64,000 nucleotides of DNA from Thalassococcus sp. S3 (GTDB lineage Bacteria > Pseudomonadota > Alphaproteobacteria > Rhodobacterales > Rhodobacteraceae), in assembly GCF_004216475.1 (NCBI RefSeq), contig NZ_CP022303.1, positions 1,178,001 through 1,242,000 on the forward strand, read 5' to 3'. This document shows positions 16,862 to 26,085 of this stretch, piece by piece; within the stretch, counting starts at the first letter, position 1, and each line of letters begins with the position of its first letter. The translations under genes and the position numbers were made by a program. Below the pieces are notes generated by a model, which saw nothing but the letters and a program-made list of their open reading frames with translations, ran no database searches and was not told the DNA's origin.

Positions 16862-19800
16862 ATGAGCGAAATTCAGAACTCCTTTATTTCGAAATCCTTT
16901 TTGCGTTCCGTTTGGGCGCACGAATTTGAAACCTTTAAGGACAGCACCGAAGAAGCTGAGCTGATTGAACGGCTCCGGCGATGGGCTGCGCGAGGTAGCC
17001 AGAAAGAAACCACTGCGCAATCGGCGTTGCTGCAAGAATTCTTCGGGGCGACCTGGGGTTATATCCAAGCGGGTCAGGCAGGCGGCGAAGCGAATTATTC
17101 CCTTTTCCCTGCTTTTCCGGTCGCAGGCGCTGGTCAGCGTGGGGGTATGGAAGAGGCCGATGCCGCCCTTGGCTTCTTTACCCCGGATGAAGCGTCTCCC
17201 GTTCCTCAGGTGCTTGTCGAGTTCAAAGACATCAAAAGCGCGCTCGATGCTCCTCAGAAGCGAAAGGGCAATTCGAGATCGCCGGTAAAGCAGGGTCTGG
17301 ACTATCTCTATGCCAGCCGAAAGGGCATGTTTGGTTATGAACCAATCATTCCGACTTGGGCAATCGTTACGGATATGAATGAATTCCGCCTTTATTGGGC
17401 GGATCGCGGCGAGCGGCAATACATCCGCTTCGCAATCGAAAAGAAAGACCTTCTTCAGCACGCCACCTTGTTGGACGACATGGACGAAGGCCGCTTTGAC
17501 CGGTTTCTATTCTCGCGCCTGTTCCACCGCGATACCCTGATCGTCAGCGGCACCAGTGGCCGCGCTCAGCTACTCTCGCTGATCCAGCAACAGCGGTTCC
17601 GCCAAAGCGAGCTGGAGAACCGCTTCTACGCTGAGTATCGCGGGTTCCGGGAACACCTCTACCGCACCCTGCTTGAGCACAACGGACCAGATACGGACCG
17701 CTTCCCCGGCACCAAGGGGCGTCTGGTGCGAATGGCCCAGAAAATCCTCGACCGGGCGATTTTCGTGTTCTTCTGCGAAGACATGGGCCGCGCTCTGGGC
17801 TTCCCGCCGCAGCTCCTGCGCGATTATCTGATCCGACAGGCCGACGATCAGTATTTCGACCTCAAAGGCGGGAAATCTGGCAATGGCTGCGCCGCCTCTT
17901 CACGGCGATGAACGATGGTCGGGCCTTTGGCGATCACCAGATCAATCAGTTCAACGGCGGCCTGTTCGCGCCCGATCCTGATCTTGAAAAGCTGCACATC
18001 CCCAACAGCATCTTCTGCGAGCGTGGGCAGGGTCAGAACGAGGCCAGCCTTGCCGCCAACAAGCTGACGCTGCTCTACCTTTCCGCGAACTACAACTACG
18101 CCTCCAGCTGGGGGGAAGGTGTGGTCAATGACGAGCATGCCCCTTCGGCCAAGCGCGACCCGGAGCGCAGCATTGGCCTGTATACGCTCGGTCGCATCTT
18201 CGAACAGTCGATCACCGAACTGGAAATCCTCGAAGCCGAGGAAGAAGGCCGCAAATCGGTCAACAAGGAGAGCAAGCGCAAGCGCGATGGCGTCTACTAC
18301 ACGCCCGAATGGGTCGTAGAGCGGATCGTTGATGAAACGGTGGGCCGTCGCCTGATCGACCTGAAAGTTGCCTGTGGCTGGCCGTCCGACAAGCAGGATA
18401 AGCTACCGACGATTGAGGCGATTGACGCCTACGAGGCAGAGCTGCGCGACATCCGCATCGTTGATCCGGCCTGCGGCTCTGGCGCCTTCCTGATCACGAC
18501 GCTCGCCTACCTGCTGGACGAATGGAAAGCGCTCCGCGATCTGCGCCGCCAACTGGGGCAGAAGATGGCGGAAGAAGACTGGACCGACGCAGCCGTGCGC
18601 GAAATCCTGCGTCGCAACCTCTACGGCGTGGATATCAACCCGGCGTCGGTCGAGATCACCAAACTTGCGCTCTGGCTCCATACGGCGCGATCCGACAAGC
18701 CCCTGTCGTCGCTCGACAACCACATCCGCGATGGAAACAGTCTGATCGGGCCGGAGTTCTACAACGGCCTCGCCCCCTACAGCGAGGATGAGAAAGAGCG
18801 GATCAACGCCTTTGACTGGCAGGCCGCATTTCCCGGCGTGTTCGAGCGCGGCGGGTTCGATGCGGTTGTCGGCAACCCGCCCTATGTGAAGCTCCAGAAT
18901 TTCCGCAAGGTCCATGCTGACATGGCCGCGTTCCTGAAACGTGACCCGGAGGAAGGCGGCGTCTACCACAGCACCCAGACCGGGAATTTCGACCTCTATC
19001 TGCCTTTCATCGAAAAAGGCATCCAGCTTCTGAACGACGCTGGTCGCTTGGGCCACATTGCCCCGTCCGTCTGGCAGATGAACGAGTATGGCGCGGGGCT
19101 GCGCGGTGTGGTCGCGGCTGGACATCACCTCTGGGGCTGGATCGACTTCGGCTCGCACCAGATTTTTGATGAGGCGACGGTCTACACCGCGCTGATGTTC
19201 TTCTCGAAACATCCAAACGACGAAGTGGCCGTGGTGCAGGCCCCGAACGGGGTTGTGGCCGAAAGCCCGTGGGAGGCCGAGGATATCCGCTTGCCCTATG
19301 ACCGGCTGACCTTTGGGGACCGCTGGCTGCTGGTGACAGGGGGCGAGCGCGACCTGATCGACAAGCTGACGGGGAACGGGGTGCGGCTGGATGACCCCGC
19401 CGTGACGCGCAACATCTTTGTCGGCATTCAGACCAGTGCCGATCACATCTATCACCTGAAACGGTTGGGGCCGAACCGCTACGAGGAAAAGCCGCCGAAA
19501 GGGGCAAAGCGCGGGCGTGTTGTCCAGATCGAAGACGAGATCATGAAGCCGCTGGTGTCTGGCGCAGAAGCCAACCGCTATCTGACCCCGCAGACCGATA
19601 CCTACCTGTTGTTCCCCTACAGCCTGAGCGGCAATCGCCCGAACCTGATCCCGGCCAGCACTATGCGGGCGCAATTTCCGAATGCCTGGGCCTATCTCTC
19701 AGGGCATGAGGAAGAGCTCCGCGCCCGCGAGAGTAAGAAGATGGACCTCGATGATGGGTGGTGGGCCTACAACTACCCGAAAAACCTCGACAAGCAGGAA

Positions 19801-20700
19801 GCAGCCAAACTCATGGTAGCTCAGACCGTAAACCGGATGCAGGTCACGGCTGATAGCGAAGGGGTCTTCTACATCAACAACGTCCGGGTGAACGGCATCA
19901 TGCCCGCTCGGGGTGTGTCCCTGTGGGGCACCTTGGCCGCGCTGAATGCCAAGCCCTGCGACTTCTACTTCCGCAAGACTGCAAAGCCCAAGGACAACGG
20001 ATATTTCGAGGCGAACAAGCAGTTCATCAAGTATCTGCCGATCCCGGTCGCGGAGGGCGATGACAACGCGGCGCTGGCTCGTGACGCCGAACGTCTACAA
20101 GAGTTGCATGACCAGCTGAGGCGGGCGCTGGACGATATCGCCCGCCGCATGGGGTCGGTCCGCATCCGGCCTCGCCCGGATGACTGGCTGTTCCCTGATC
20201 TGCCCGATCTGGATGAGTTGAAAGACGCCGCCCCCAAGCGCCTGATAGGCACCGACCGCCGCAAATGGGCCAAAGACCGCCTCGCTCGCGAGGTCGAGAC
20301 CCGCCAAGCCGCGCTCGAAGAACACCTCAAACCCGGTGTCCCCCTGTCGGCAGAGCTGGAACGAGGCGAGCTGCGCGTCCTGATCGACGGCATCCCCGCC
20401 CTCACAGGGATCTTCCCACCCCCCGAACAGGCCCCGTTCATCCTCGCCCAATGGAAGGTGCTGGCCAGCCGAACCGAGGTCAGCGCCCGCATGACCGGCA
20501 AGAAACTAGCGACCGAGTTAAAGAAGGTGGCGCTCAGCGCGGACGATCACATCATGGCGGACGTAATCCGCCTGCAAGAAGAGATCGCCACCGCCGAGAC
20601 CGAGATCGCCACGCTGGAGACCCGGATCAACCAGACGATCTATCGCCTGCACGATCTGACCCCGGACGAGATCGCGATGATCGAGGCCGCTGTGCAGTAA
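16862..20700 (+). pseudogene. type IIG (Eco57I-like) restriction-modification gene split by a frameshift
   Basis: Two adjacent frames form one gene of about 1,280 codons. The first part (16862-17911) has a probable PD-(D/E)xK nuclease with VLVEFKDIKSAL and WAIVTDMNEFRLYWAD. The second (to 20700) has the N6-adenine methyltransferase motifs VDPACGSGAFLITTLAYLL (SAM binding) and VVGNPPYVKLQNF (NPPY), then a TaqI_C-like specificity region (FVGIQTSADHIYHLKRLG) and a C-terminal coiled coil. At 17870-17872 (GGCGGGAAATC) one missing G would restore GGEIWQWLRRLFTAMNDG across the join. The ATG at 17908 is internal, not a true start. If the frameshift is real, the methylase part might still be made, but coupling of cutting and modification would be lost. 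Downstream genes follow closely. Confidence 0.85.
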
Positions 20701-20711
20701 GGGGGGTGTCG

Positions 20712-22220
20712 ATGCCGCGCAGATCAATCACGGACGAAGAAATCGGCCTGATCAAGGCGATGCTGCGCCGGGGAATGCGCAACCGTGACATCCAGTTTTA
20801 TTTCAACAGGCAGGATCGCCCGGTCAATTCGGGCCGGATCACGGGGATACGATCTGGCAACTATGGCCCCGAGGTTCCAGAGGCGACAGACGCCGCACTC
20901 GATGCTTATCTAGCTACCTTCGCGCCTGCCGAAGTGGGAGTTGTGATTGAAGGCGGGGAGCAACGTGAGCCGACGATGGCCGAGATAGCGCAAGCGCGGT
21001 TCGTCCGGCGCGAAAACGGCAACTGGTATCTTGCGGAAGGTGAGACGTCCGAACAGGAATGCAAGGTCCAGTTTGAGCCGCGTCGAATGGAACCAATTAT
21101 CCGAGCCATTGCAGCCTTGGCGAACAACCGAGGTGGCTTCGTATTCATCGGCGTCGGCGATCCCGAATGTCGCGTCGTAGGAATGCCCGATACGGCATTC
21201 CAAGATACCGACATCGTGAGAATTACGGACAAGGCAAAGACGCTCCTGACGCCGACACCCTCCTTTTCGAAGGATGTGATAGAGGTCGACGGCCATGCCG
21301 TGGGCGTGCTCTTCGTTGAAAAGTACCCCACACCGCCGGTGATCGTCTGCCGGGACGCGAATGGGCTTGAAGATGGGACGATCCTTTTCCGCTATCCGGG
21401 GCAATCTGGAAAGATCAAGTTTGGCGATCTGCTGGCCATGCTTCGCGAACGCGACCGAGCGGCGACACATAGCTTACTGGACAGTGCCTCCCGCCTTAGC
21501 GAGATCGGAACGGACCGGGCGTTGATCGTGGATACGGAAAAAGGAGAGATGGATGCAGGTTCAAAGCGTATCGTGATTGACCGTACGTTGGCCGATCAAC
21601 TTGATTTCATTCGTGAAGGAGAATTCGACGAACGTGCCGGTGCACGTGCCTTGAGGCTAGTTGGGGATGTTCATGCCGTTGACCCCGAGGGGCACGTAGT
21701 CGAGCGCGTTGAAGGCCGAGCGCTCGACGCTGACGCTGTGTTGCGGGCCTATCTGAGCCATGAAGTGGTTCGCGCCCCTCTCGAATATGTCTGCATATCT
21801 GCAAAGGTTCAGCGGCAGTGGCTGCCGCTCCTTTACTTCGTCAGGCTGGCAAGTGGGGATATCGACGCTGCGATTGAGGCACTCGACGCGACCAACGCCG
21901 TCTATCGGGTTTCGAAAGCAAATGCCCTAGAACGCCTTCGAGGGCAGAGGTCCGCGTTCGAACGGCCCGGTGGCGCGATCCTTGAGGTGGTAGCAGATTT
22001 GCAAGCTGGTCGGCTTGACGATCTGCGTCAGCGGTTCAACGATTTTCAGATCGTGCGCGGCATGCGCGGTCTGCCAGATGGCTTTGAACCGACCGCCCCA
22101 ATTTATGACCTGCTTCTCGACATCTATGGGGATGCGGGCAACAACGCCAGTGTTCAGAGCGGTGTTTTCAGAGCCGCCGCCCGCCTTGATGAACTCGAAT
22201 TTGCGAGACCACTTGAATGA
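20712..22220 (+). CDS. AlbA_2/Schlafen-domain protein with N-terminal HTH-like region
   Basis: 502 residues from the ATG at 20712, with AAGGGGGG before it and only 11 bp after the type IIG stop. The first 60 residues (TDEEIGLIKAMLRRGMRNRD, NSGRITGIRSGNYG) form a helix-turn-helix-like unit often seen in genes beside restriction-modification enzymes. At about 118-175 the AlbA_2 pattern is visible: SEQECKVQF, IIRAIAALANNRGGFVFIGV, followed by the usual acidic residue. AlbA_2/Schlafen folds bind or cleave nucleic acids. The C-terminal 280 residues are helical and unrecognised. It overlaps the next gene by 4 nt. A role in nucleic-acid sensing or cleavage for host defence is inference from domain and neighbours. 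Confidence 0.8.
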   Translation: MPRRSITDEEIGLIKAMLRRGMRNRDIQFYFNRQDRPVNSGRITGIRSGNYGPEVPEATDAALDAYLATFAPAEVGVVIEGGEQREPTMAEIAQARFVRRENGNWYLAEGETSEQECKVQFEPRRMEPIIRAIAALANNRGGFVFIGVGDPECRVVGMPDTAFQDTDIVRITDKAKTLLTPTPSFSKDVIEVDGHAVGVLFVEKYPTPPVIVCRDANGLEDGTILFRYPGQSGKIKFGDLLAMLRERDRAATHSLLDSASRLSEIGTDRALIVDTEKGEMDAGSKRIVIDRTLADQLDFIREGEFDERAGARALRLVGDVHAVDPEGHVVERVEGRALDADAVLRAYLSHEVVRAPLEYVCISAKVQRQWLPLLYFVRLASGDIDAAIEALDATNAVYRVSKANALERLRGQRSAFERPGGAILEVVADLQAGRLDDLRQRFNDFQIVRGMRGLPDGFEPTAPIYDLLLDIYGDAGNNASVQSGVFRAAARLDELEFARPLE

Positions 22221-23098
22221 CCAAAGTCTTCTTTACCTATGTCTGGGGGCCACCTGGTGATCCCGCATGGCCTATGACGTTCGCATCTAAAGCTGCTCGG
22301 TCTCACGCGAAGCGTTTTCTGACGGAGGGTGACCTAGTTTTCACAGTTGGCACGAAGTCTGAACCCACCCCCGTTGAGCATCAAGGCAAGGTTCTGGGTG
22401 TTTTCCGAGTGTCAGATTTGGAGGTCTCCACGATTGATTACGACCTGCCAAGGCGTCACGATAACCCTGAATATGACGGAGTGATCCGGCATCCATATGC
22501 ACTTCATCCGATTGAAGCTTGGGAAATAACCGCGACACATTCTAAATTCTCTGAATTGGTTGGACCGCTGACCGGCAAGCATCATCTTCAAGCCCAGTCC
22601 AAAGTGGTTGAACTCGACGAGATCACAGCTGCACCGCTTGTCGAGCTTGATAAACGGCAGGTGACCCCGGCACTTCCAAAGACCGAGTTTGGATTGGGCC
22701 GGGTTGCGAAGAAGAACAGCAAGCTTGCACCGAAGCATCAGGGTTCCCACTCGGTGACGTTCGGTGCGCACGACCTCTGGTACGTCTACGCGCTCGTTTT
22801 GAGAGATGCGAAGAAGAAGGTTCTTGCAGTCAAAGTGGGGTATTCGCACGACCCCGAGGAGAGGAAGGCAGCCCACAATTGCCCTATGGCCTGGGAAGTG
22901 ACTGGGCTGTCGTGGAACGTGGACTTCGCACAGCCGACCGCAAATGAGGACACGGCACGAGATATCGAACAGGCCATGCTCACGAAATATGCAGAGCACA
23001 AGTTGGACAGCAATGGAGAGATATTGGCCAAGGTTGATCCAATGCTCGTTGCCGCCGATATAGCAAATCTCTTGCGGACCCGTTCCGCCCCCAATTGA
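22217..23098 (+). CDS. PUA/EVE-like N-terminus fused to GIY-YIG-like (T5orf172) domain
   Basis: 293 residues, start ATG overlapping the previous stop. The N-terminal 110 residues (TEGDLVFTVGTKSEPTPVEH, GKVLGVFRVSDLEV, HPIEAWEIT) have the beta-barrel pattern of PUA/EVE/ASCH-like modules, which can recognise modified bases. The C-terminal part reads LWYVYALVL, VLAVKVGYSHDPEERKAAHN and ARDIEQAMLTKY. This matches the T5orf172/MUG113 branch of GIY-YIG nucleases (strand VYAL, strand VKVGYS, Arg, later Glu). It would be a modified-base reader joined to a nuclease, next to an RM enzyme and an AlbA_2 protein. No family name for the whole is known to me, and catalytic competence is not proven. Confidence 0.65.
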   Translation: MTKVFFTYVWGPPGDPAWPMTFASKAARSHAKRFLTEGDLVFTVGTKSEPTPVEHQGKVLGVFRVSDLEVSTIDYDLPRRHDNPEYDGVIRHPYALHPIEAWEITATHSKFSELVGPLTGKHHLQAQSKVVELDEITAAPLVELDKRQVTPALPKTEFGLGRVAKKNSKLAPKHQGSHSVTFGAHDLWYVYALVLRDAKKKVLAVKVGYSHDPEERKAAHNCPMAWEVTGLSWNVDFAQPTANEDTARDIEQAMLTKYAEHKLDSNGEILAKVDPMLVAADIANLLRTRSAPN

Positions 23099-23190
23099 GC
23101 TTATGAATTCTGGGCTTTTGACGGATTGTCCTCAATAACGGCGATGCTTAACGCACAGAATTGGTGGAACTTTTTGGCGGGCAACCCTTC

Positions 23191-23220
23191 CACTGGTACA
23201 GTCAACTGGTACAGTGGGCG
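23191..23220 (+). repeat. candidate attR/attachment-site repeat
   Basis: The 11-mer ACTGGTACAGT occurs twice, at 23192-23202 and 23205-23215, and the whole 30-bp block resembles 11691-11720. It lies 93 bp after the last gene of the element. The tandem 11-mers could be integrase core-type or arm-type sites. No target gene such as a tRNA is recognisable here. Confidence 0.45.
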
Positions 23221-23385
23221 CACAAACCAGCGCATCTGCCTCAGCCAACCTATTGTATTCGTTTAATCAGCAGAAAATCTCAGGCGATCCCTTCGTCTCC
23301 GCCATTTCCAATTGATTTCATTGGATAAAATAGAACATCGGCCATTCCTACCCACGAACTACCCACAGCCTGAAAGGGCCTTGGA

Positions 23386-24307
23386 ATGGCCGAAACCTTC
23401 GATCTAGACGACTTCGACAACCCGCCATCGCAGCCGCGATATCTGTACAAGTACCTCTCTGCGGAGCGTGTCGGCAACGTCTTGGAGGGTGGAACCGTTC
23501 GGTTCACGCCCCTTATGAACACGAACGATACCTTTGAGGTACGTTCGAAGAGCTGGTAGGCCCCAAGTCTATTGCGATGCTATCGGAGCAGATGGACACG
23601 ACAGTATCCGAGGCAAACGTGCGCGAGATGATCGCGGAGGAACGAAAGAAGTATGGGCTTGGTTTCCTGCCCCCAGACGTTGCAATAAAACTTGTCGAGC
23701 AACAGACGGGGCAGAACCTTCTTACGACGCTGCGCACTCAGATGCAGTCTGCCGTTGACACCATGCTTTTCCCAACCTTCAACGACCCCAAAAACATTGA
23801 AGGTCTACTCGAAAAGTTGGGCCGTGAGTTGCTTTGTTTTTTGCTGTCCGGGCGTATGGACGTGGCCCCGATGTGGGCACACTACGCCGACAACAACAGC
23901 GGCTTTTTAGTCGCCTTTGACACCGAGCATGAATGGTTTCAGCGTCGAAAGGACGGACAGAAAACCCGTTTGCAAAAGGTGACTTACTTCGACGGTAAGG
24001 TTGAAGAACCCTTGGCAGATATTCAAGCCGCTCTCATTTCAAAAACTACGGCATGGGAATACGAACGCGAGTGGCGGCTATATTGAAGGAAGATCAGGTC
24101 GATAGAACCGTTGGTGATCCCGCTGATCCAATTCATCTACTGGATTTTCCGCCCGACGCCGTTGACCGCGTGATCTTGGGTCCGAAGACACGCGAGGAAA
24201 CTGCGGAGAGAATACGCGATGCTTTGGCCGCAAGGTATCCGAATGCCCGGCTTGTTCGTGCCGTGCCGAACCGTGCGAACCATACCTACGACGAAGTGGA
24301 CCCGTAG
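23386..24307 (+). pseudogene. DUF2971 family gene with two frameshifts
   Basis: Three consecutive frames make up one DUF2971 protein of about 307 codons. The first (from ATG 23386) reads LYKYLSAERVGNVLEGG and RFTPLMNTNDTFEV, then stops at 23557. The second continues with FEELVGPKSIAMLSEQM and MWAHYADNNSGFLVAFD to WEYEREWRLY, stopping at 24086. The third goes on with LKEDQVDRTVGD and VDRVILGPKTREETAE. Both joins (near 23543 and near 24081) are explained by loss of one base each. LYKYLS, NDTFE, MWAHYA and EREWR are signature segments of DUF2971, a family of unknown function frequent in defence-rich regions. It lies just outside the candidate right attachment site. Confidence 0.82.
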
Positions 24308-24310
24308 GAA

Positions 24311-24335
24311 GGCCGCGCCTCTATGAGACGCGGCC
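24311..24335 (+). terminator. hairpin after the DUF2971 pseudogene
   Basis: GGCCGCGCCTC at 24311-24321 pairs with GAGACGCGGCC at 24325-24335 with one mismatch and a TAT loop, starting 3 bp after the DUF2971 stop. No U-tract follows, so it is either a Rho-assisted terminator or an RNA-stabilising hairpin. Confidence 0.5.
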
Positions 24336-24439
24336 CCGGCGCGGTCTATGTCGCGCCTATGCGAAGGGGAATAGGCCGCAGGCTATTCCGCGCCTTCGCA
24401 GTCTCTTGTCACTAAGGATGCTTGCAAAGGGCTGCGACG

Positions 24440-24545
24440 GTCGGTCGAAGATCGGCGGGCAGTACGCGTCATTGCCCGGTGGCGGCTTTGTCGGCATGGC
24501 TCGAAAGGCTGGCAAACCACCGGGCCCCGTCCCGGTGCATGAAGG
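24440..24545 (+). pseudogene. short tyrosine recombinase remnant
   Basis: The frame here reads VGRRSAGSTRHCPVAALSAW followed by LERLANHRAPS. The recombinase at 15774-16742 has GRTRHCPVAALSAWLDAQRV in the same place, between the beta-hairpin and the HxxR motif. Only about 30 codons remain and no catalytic residue is left. It is evidence of an earlier copy of that gene family at this site. Confidence 0.7.
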
Positions 24546-24556
24546 AGACATGCCCG

Positions 24557-24823
24557 ATGGCTAAGAAAGATTTTGTGATGATCGAAACCGCACTGCTTCG
24601 AAGGAGGGGGTTCCGTTCGCTTGAGACGTGCTCAGAACGAAATGCTCACCTGACAGCGACACTGAGCACCCAAGCAAACTACATCGGTGTTTTCCGGTAT
24701 CCGCTCGATTGGTTTTCAAGCGAGTCCAAGATCCGCAGAGAAGATTTGGTCCGAGTGGTACGTCGTCTCGAGGACGTTGGGCTAATCGAGTACGACGAAG
24801 AAGAGGAGAACCTAAGACTATGA
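24557..24823 (+). CDS. small hypothetical protein, winged-helix-like C-terminus
   Basis: 88 residues from the ATG at 24557, which is preceded by GAAGGAG at 24541-24547. The C-terminal half (IRREDLVRVVRRLEDVGLIE followed by YDEEEENLRL) resembles the recognition helix and wing of a MarR/winged-helix unit, preceded by FRYPLDWFSSES. Its stop overlaps a possible 21-codon frame (24820-24885, MRLVLHFEHSY) that ends quickly and may be the remains of a second gene. Placed directly after a recombinase scar, it could be an orphan control gene from a lost element. No function can be assigned. Confidence 0.55.
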   Translation: MAKKDFVMIETALLRRRGFRSLETCSERNAHLTATLSTQANYIGVFRYPLDWFSSESKIRREDLVRVVRRLEDVGLIEYDEEEENLRL

Positions 24824-25353
24824 GATTGGTTTTACACTTCGAACATTCGTACAAGTGCAAACATGGTGAAGCGCGCGGCCCGTGACTTTCTCAAATCTGA
24901 AGTGCCTCGGATTGCCAGTGTTTCTCGAGCGACCGCCGAATTCGTCGTGGTATCCTTGAAAGGCGTCAGTTATCAGCCCCACCTGAGTGGTCCAATTTGA
25001 TTGTTAGTGTATGACTGGCCTTGGGTCCATTTGGACGATGGTTTCCGGTGCCGAACAGAACTAGTCACTTTTGACACATGCGTCATTGCGGGATAACTGA
25101 ACCACTCACATAGTGTTGGTCGAAGTTGGAGCGAATGCGAATTTGGCCAGTAGATGCACACCTACCGAGGAAACCCGTTTCAGCGCGTTGTGATGCGCTG
25201 TTGCAGCGTTGGTTGGCTTCGGTATGCAGCTGGCCCTTAAGGCTTTGTGCTGCACCCGTTGAGCAAAGCCTAACGGCGCTCGGATCCTGCTTTGACTGAT
25301 TTGTCGCAGCGCCTGCGGGTTCTCGACAGAGCCGGGGATTGATGTTTGATCGA
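24824..25353. other. intergenic region, no gene recognised
   Basis: 530 bp between the element remnants and the SDR operon. A short frame at 24820-24885 is noted with the preceding gene. Several open frames of 60-100 codons exist on the reverse strand around 25083-25379 but show no family similarity. No promoter, repeat or RNA was identified. Confidence 0.4.
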
Positions 25354-26085
25354 TCACCCGGCCATGTAGATGCCGCCATTGACGTGGATCACTTCGCCCG
25401 TCACGAAACTAGCGGCGTCGGAGGCTAGGAAGGCGATAGCCCGCGCGACCTCTTGCGATGTGCCAAACCTTGCAAGCGGCGTGGTGTACAATGCCTCATC
25501 CCCGCGGGCGGCCAAAAGACCAGCTGTCATTGGCGTTTCTATCACGCCCGGAGAGACCGCGTTTACCCGTATCTTGGGCCCCAGCTCACGTGCGAGGCTG
25601 CGGGTCAGCGCCAGAACCCCGCCTTTCGAAGCGCCGTAATGCGCGTGATTGAGCGACGCGCCCATATGGGCCGCCATCGACGTGAGATTGACGATCGAGG
25701 CGCCTTCCAAAAGGTGCGGAAGCGCGGCTTTTACTGTCAGAAACACCCCGTCAAGATTGACCGACTGTGTCGTGCGCCAGTCTTCGAAAGACATCTCTTG
25801 GAATGGGTGATCGCGGTAGATCCCGGCGGAGCATATAAGCCCGGACAAAGGGCCGAACCTGTCGGCCACAGCCGCCATGGCGCGGGTGATGGTGTCGGGA
25901 TCGCTCACATCGCACGTGACTGACAGAGCGCGTTCAGCATGCGCTTGGTCATCTTCAAGTGTCGGTGCGCCGCGGTCGAGCAGCCCAACATTCGCGCCGA
26001 GACCAAGCATCAGCTTGGCGGTGGCAAGTCCGATACCGCTGGCTGCGCCGGTGATGACGAATGTCTTGCCGTTCAAATCAATCAT
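25354..26085 (-). CDS. SDR family oxidoreductase
   Basis: 243 residues from the ATG complementary to 26083-26085, preceded by AAAGGAA at 8 nt. It is a complete classical SDR: FVITGAASGIGLATA (cofactor turn), CDVSDPDT, CSAGIYRD, the serine in LTSMAAHMG, HYGASKGG (Tyr/Lys) and SPGVIETPM. LLDRGAP after strand two has an acidic residue, which favours NAD+. It overlaps the upstream enolase-superfamily gene by 8 nt, so the two are coupled. In non-phosphorylative sugar-acid pathways an SDR of this type often oxidises the 2-keto-3-deoxy acid made by an enolase-type dehydratase; that role is inferred from this pairing. Confidence 0.9.
   Translation of the reverse strand: MIDLNGKTFVITGAASGIGLATAKLMLGLGANVGLLDRGAPTLEDDQAHAERALSVTCDVSDPDTITRAMAAVADRFGPLSGLICSAGIYRDHPFQEMSFEDWRTTQSVNLDGVFLTVKAALPHLLEGASIVNLTSMAAHMGASLNHAHYGASKGGVLALTRSLARELGPKIRVNAVSPGVIETPMTAGLLAARGDEALYTTPLARFGTSQEVARAIAFLASDAASFVTGEVIHVNGGIYMAG

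Noticed and set aside
18403..19674. Long open frame on the reverse strand (423 codons) inside the type IIG gene
   Set aside because: It lies fully antisense to conserved methyltransferase motifs, has no family similarity and no ribosome-binding site; GC-rich codon bias explains it.
17908..20700. Independent methylase gene starting at 17908
   Set aside because: No ribosome-binding site, and the preceding frame continues the same protein once one base is restored.
20265..20711. Earlier start for the AlbA_2 gene
   Set aside because: The extra 149 codons overlap the type IIG C-terminus in another frame and are Arg/Pro-rich; the ATG at 20712 has a strong ribosome-binding site.
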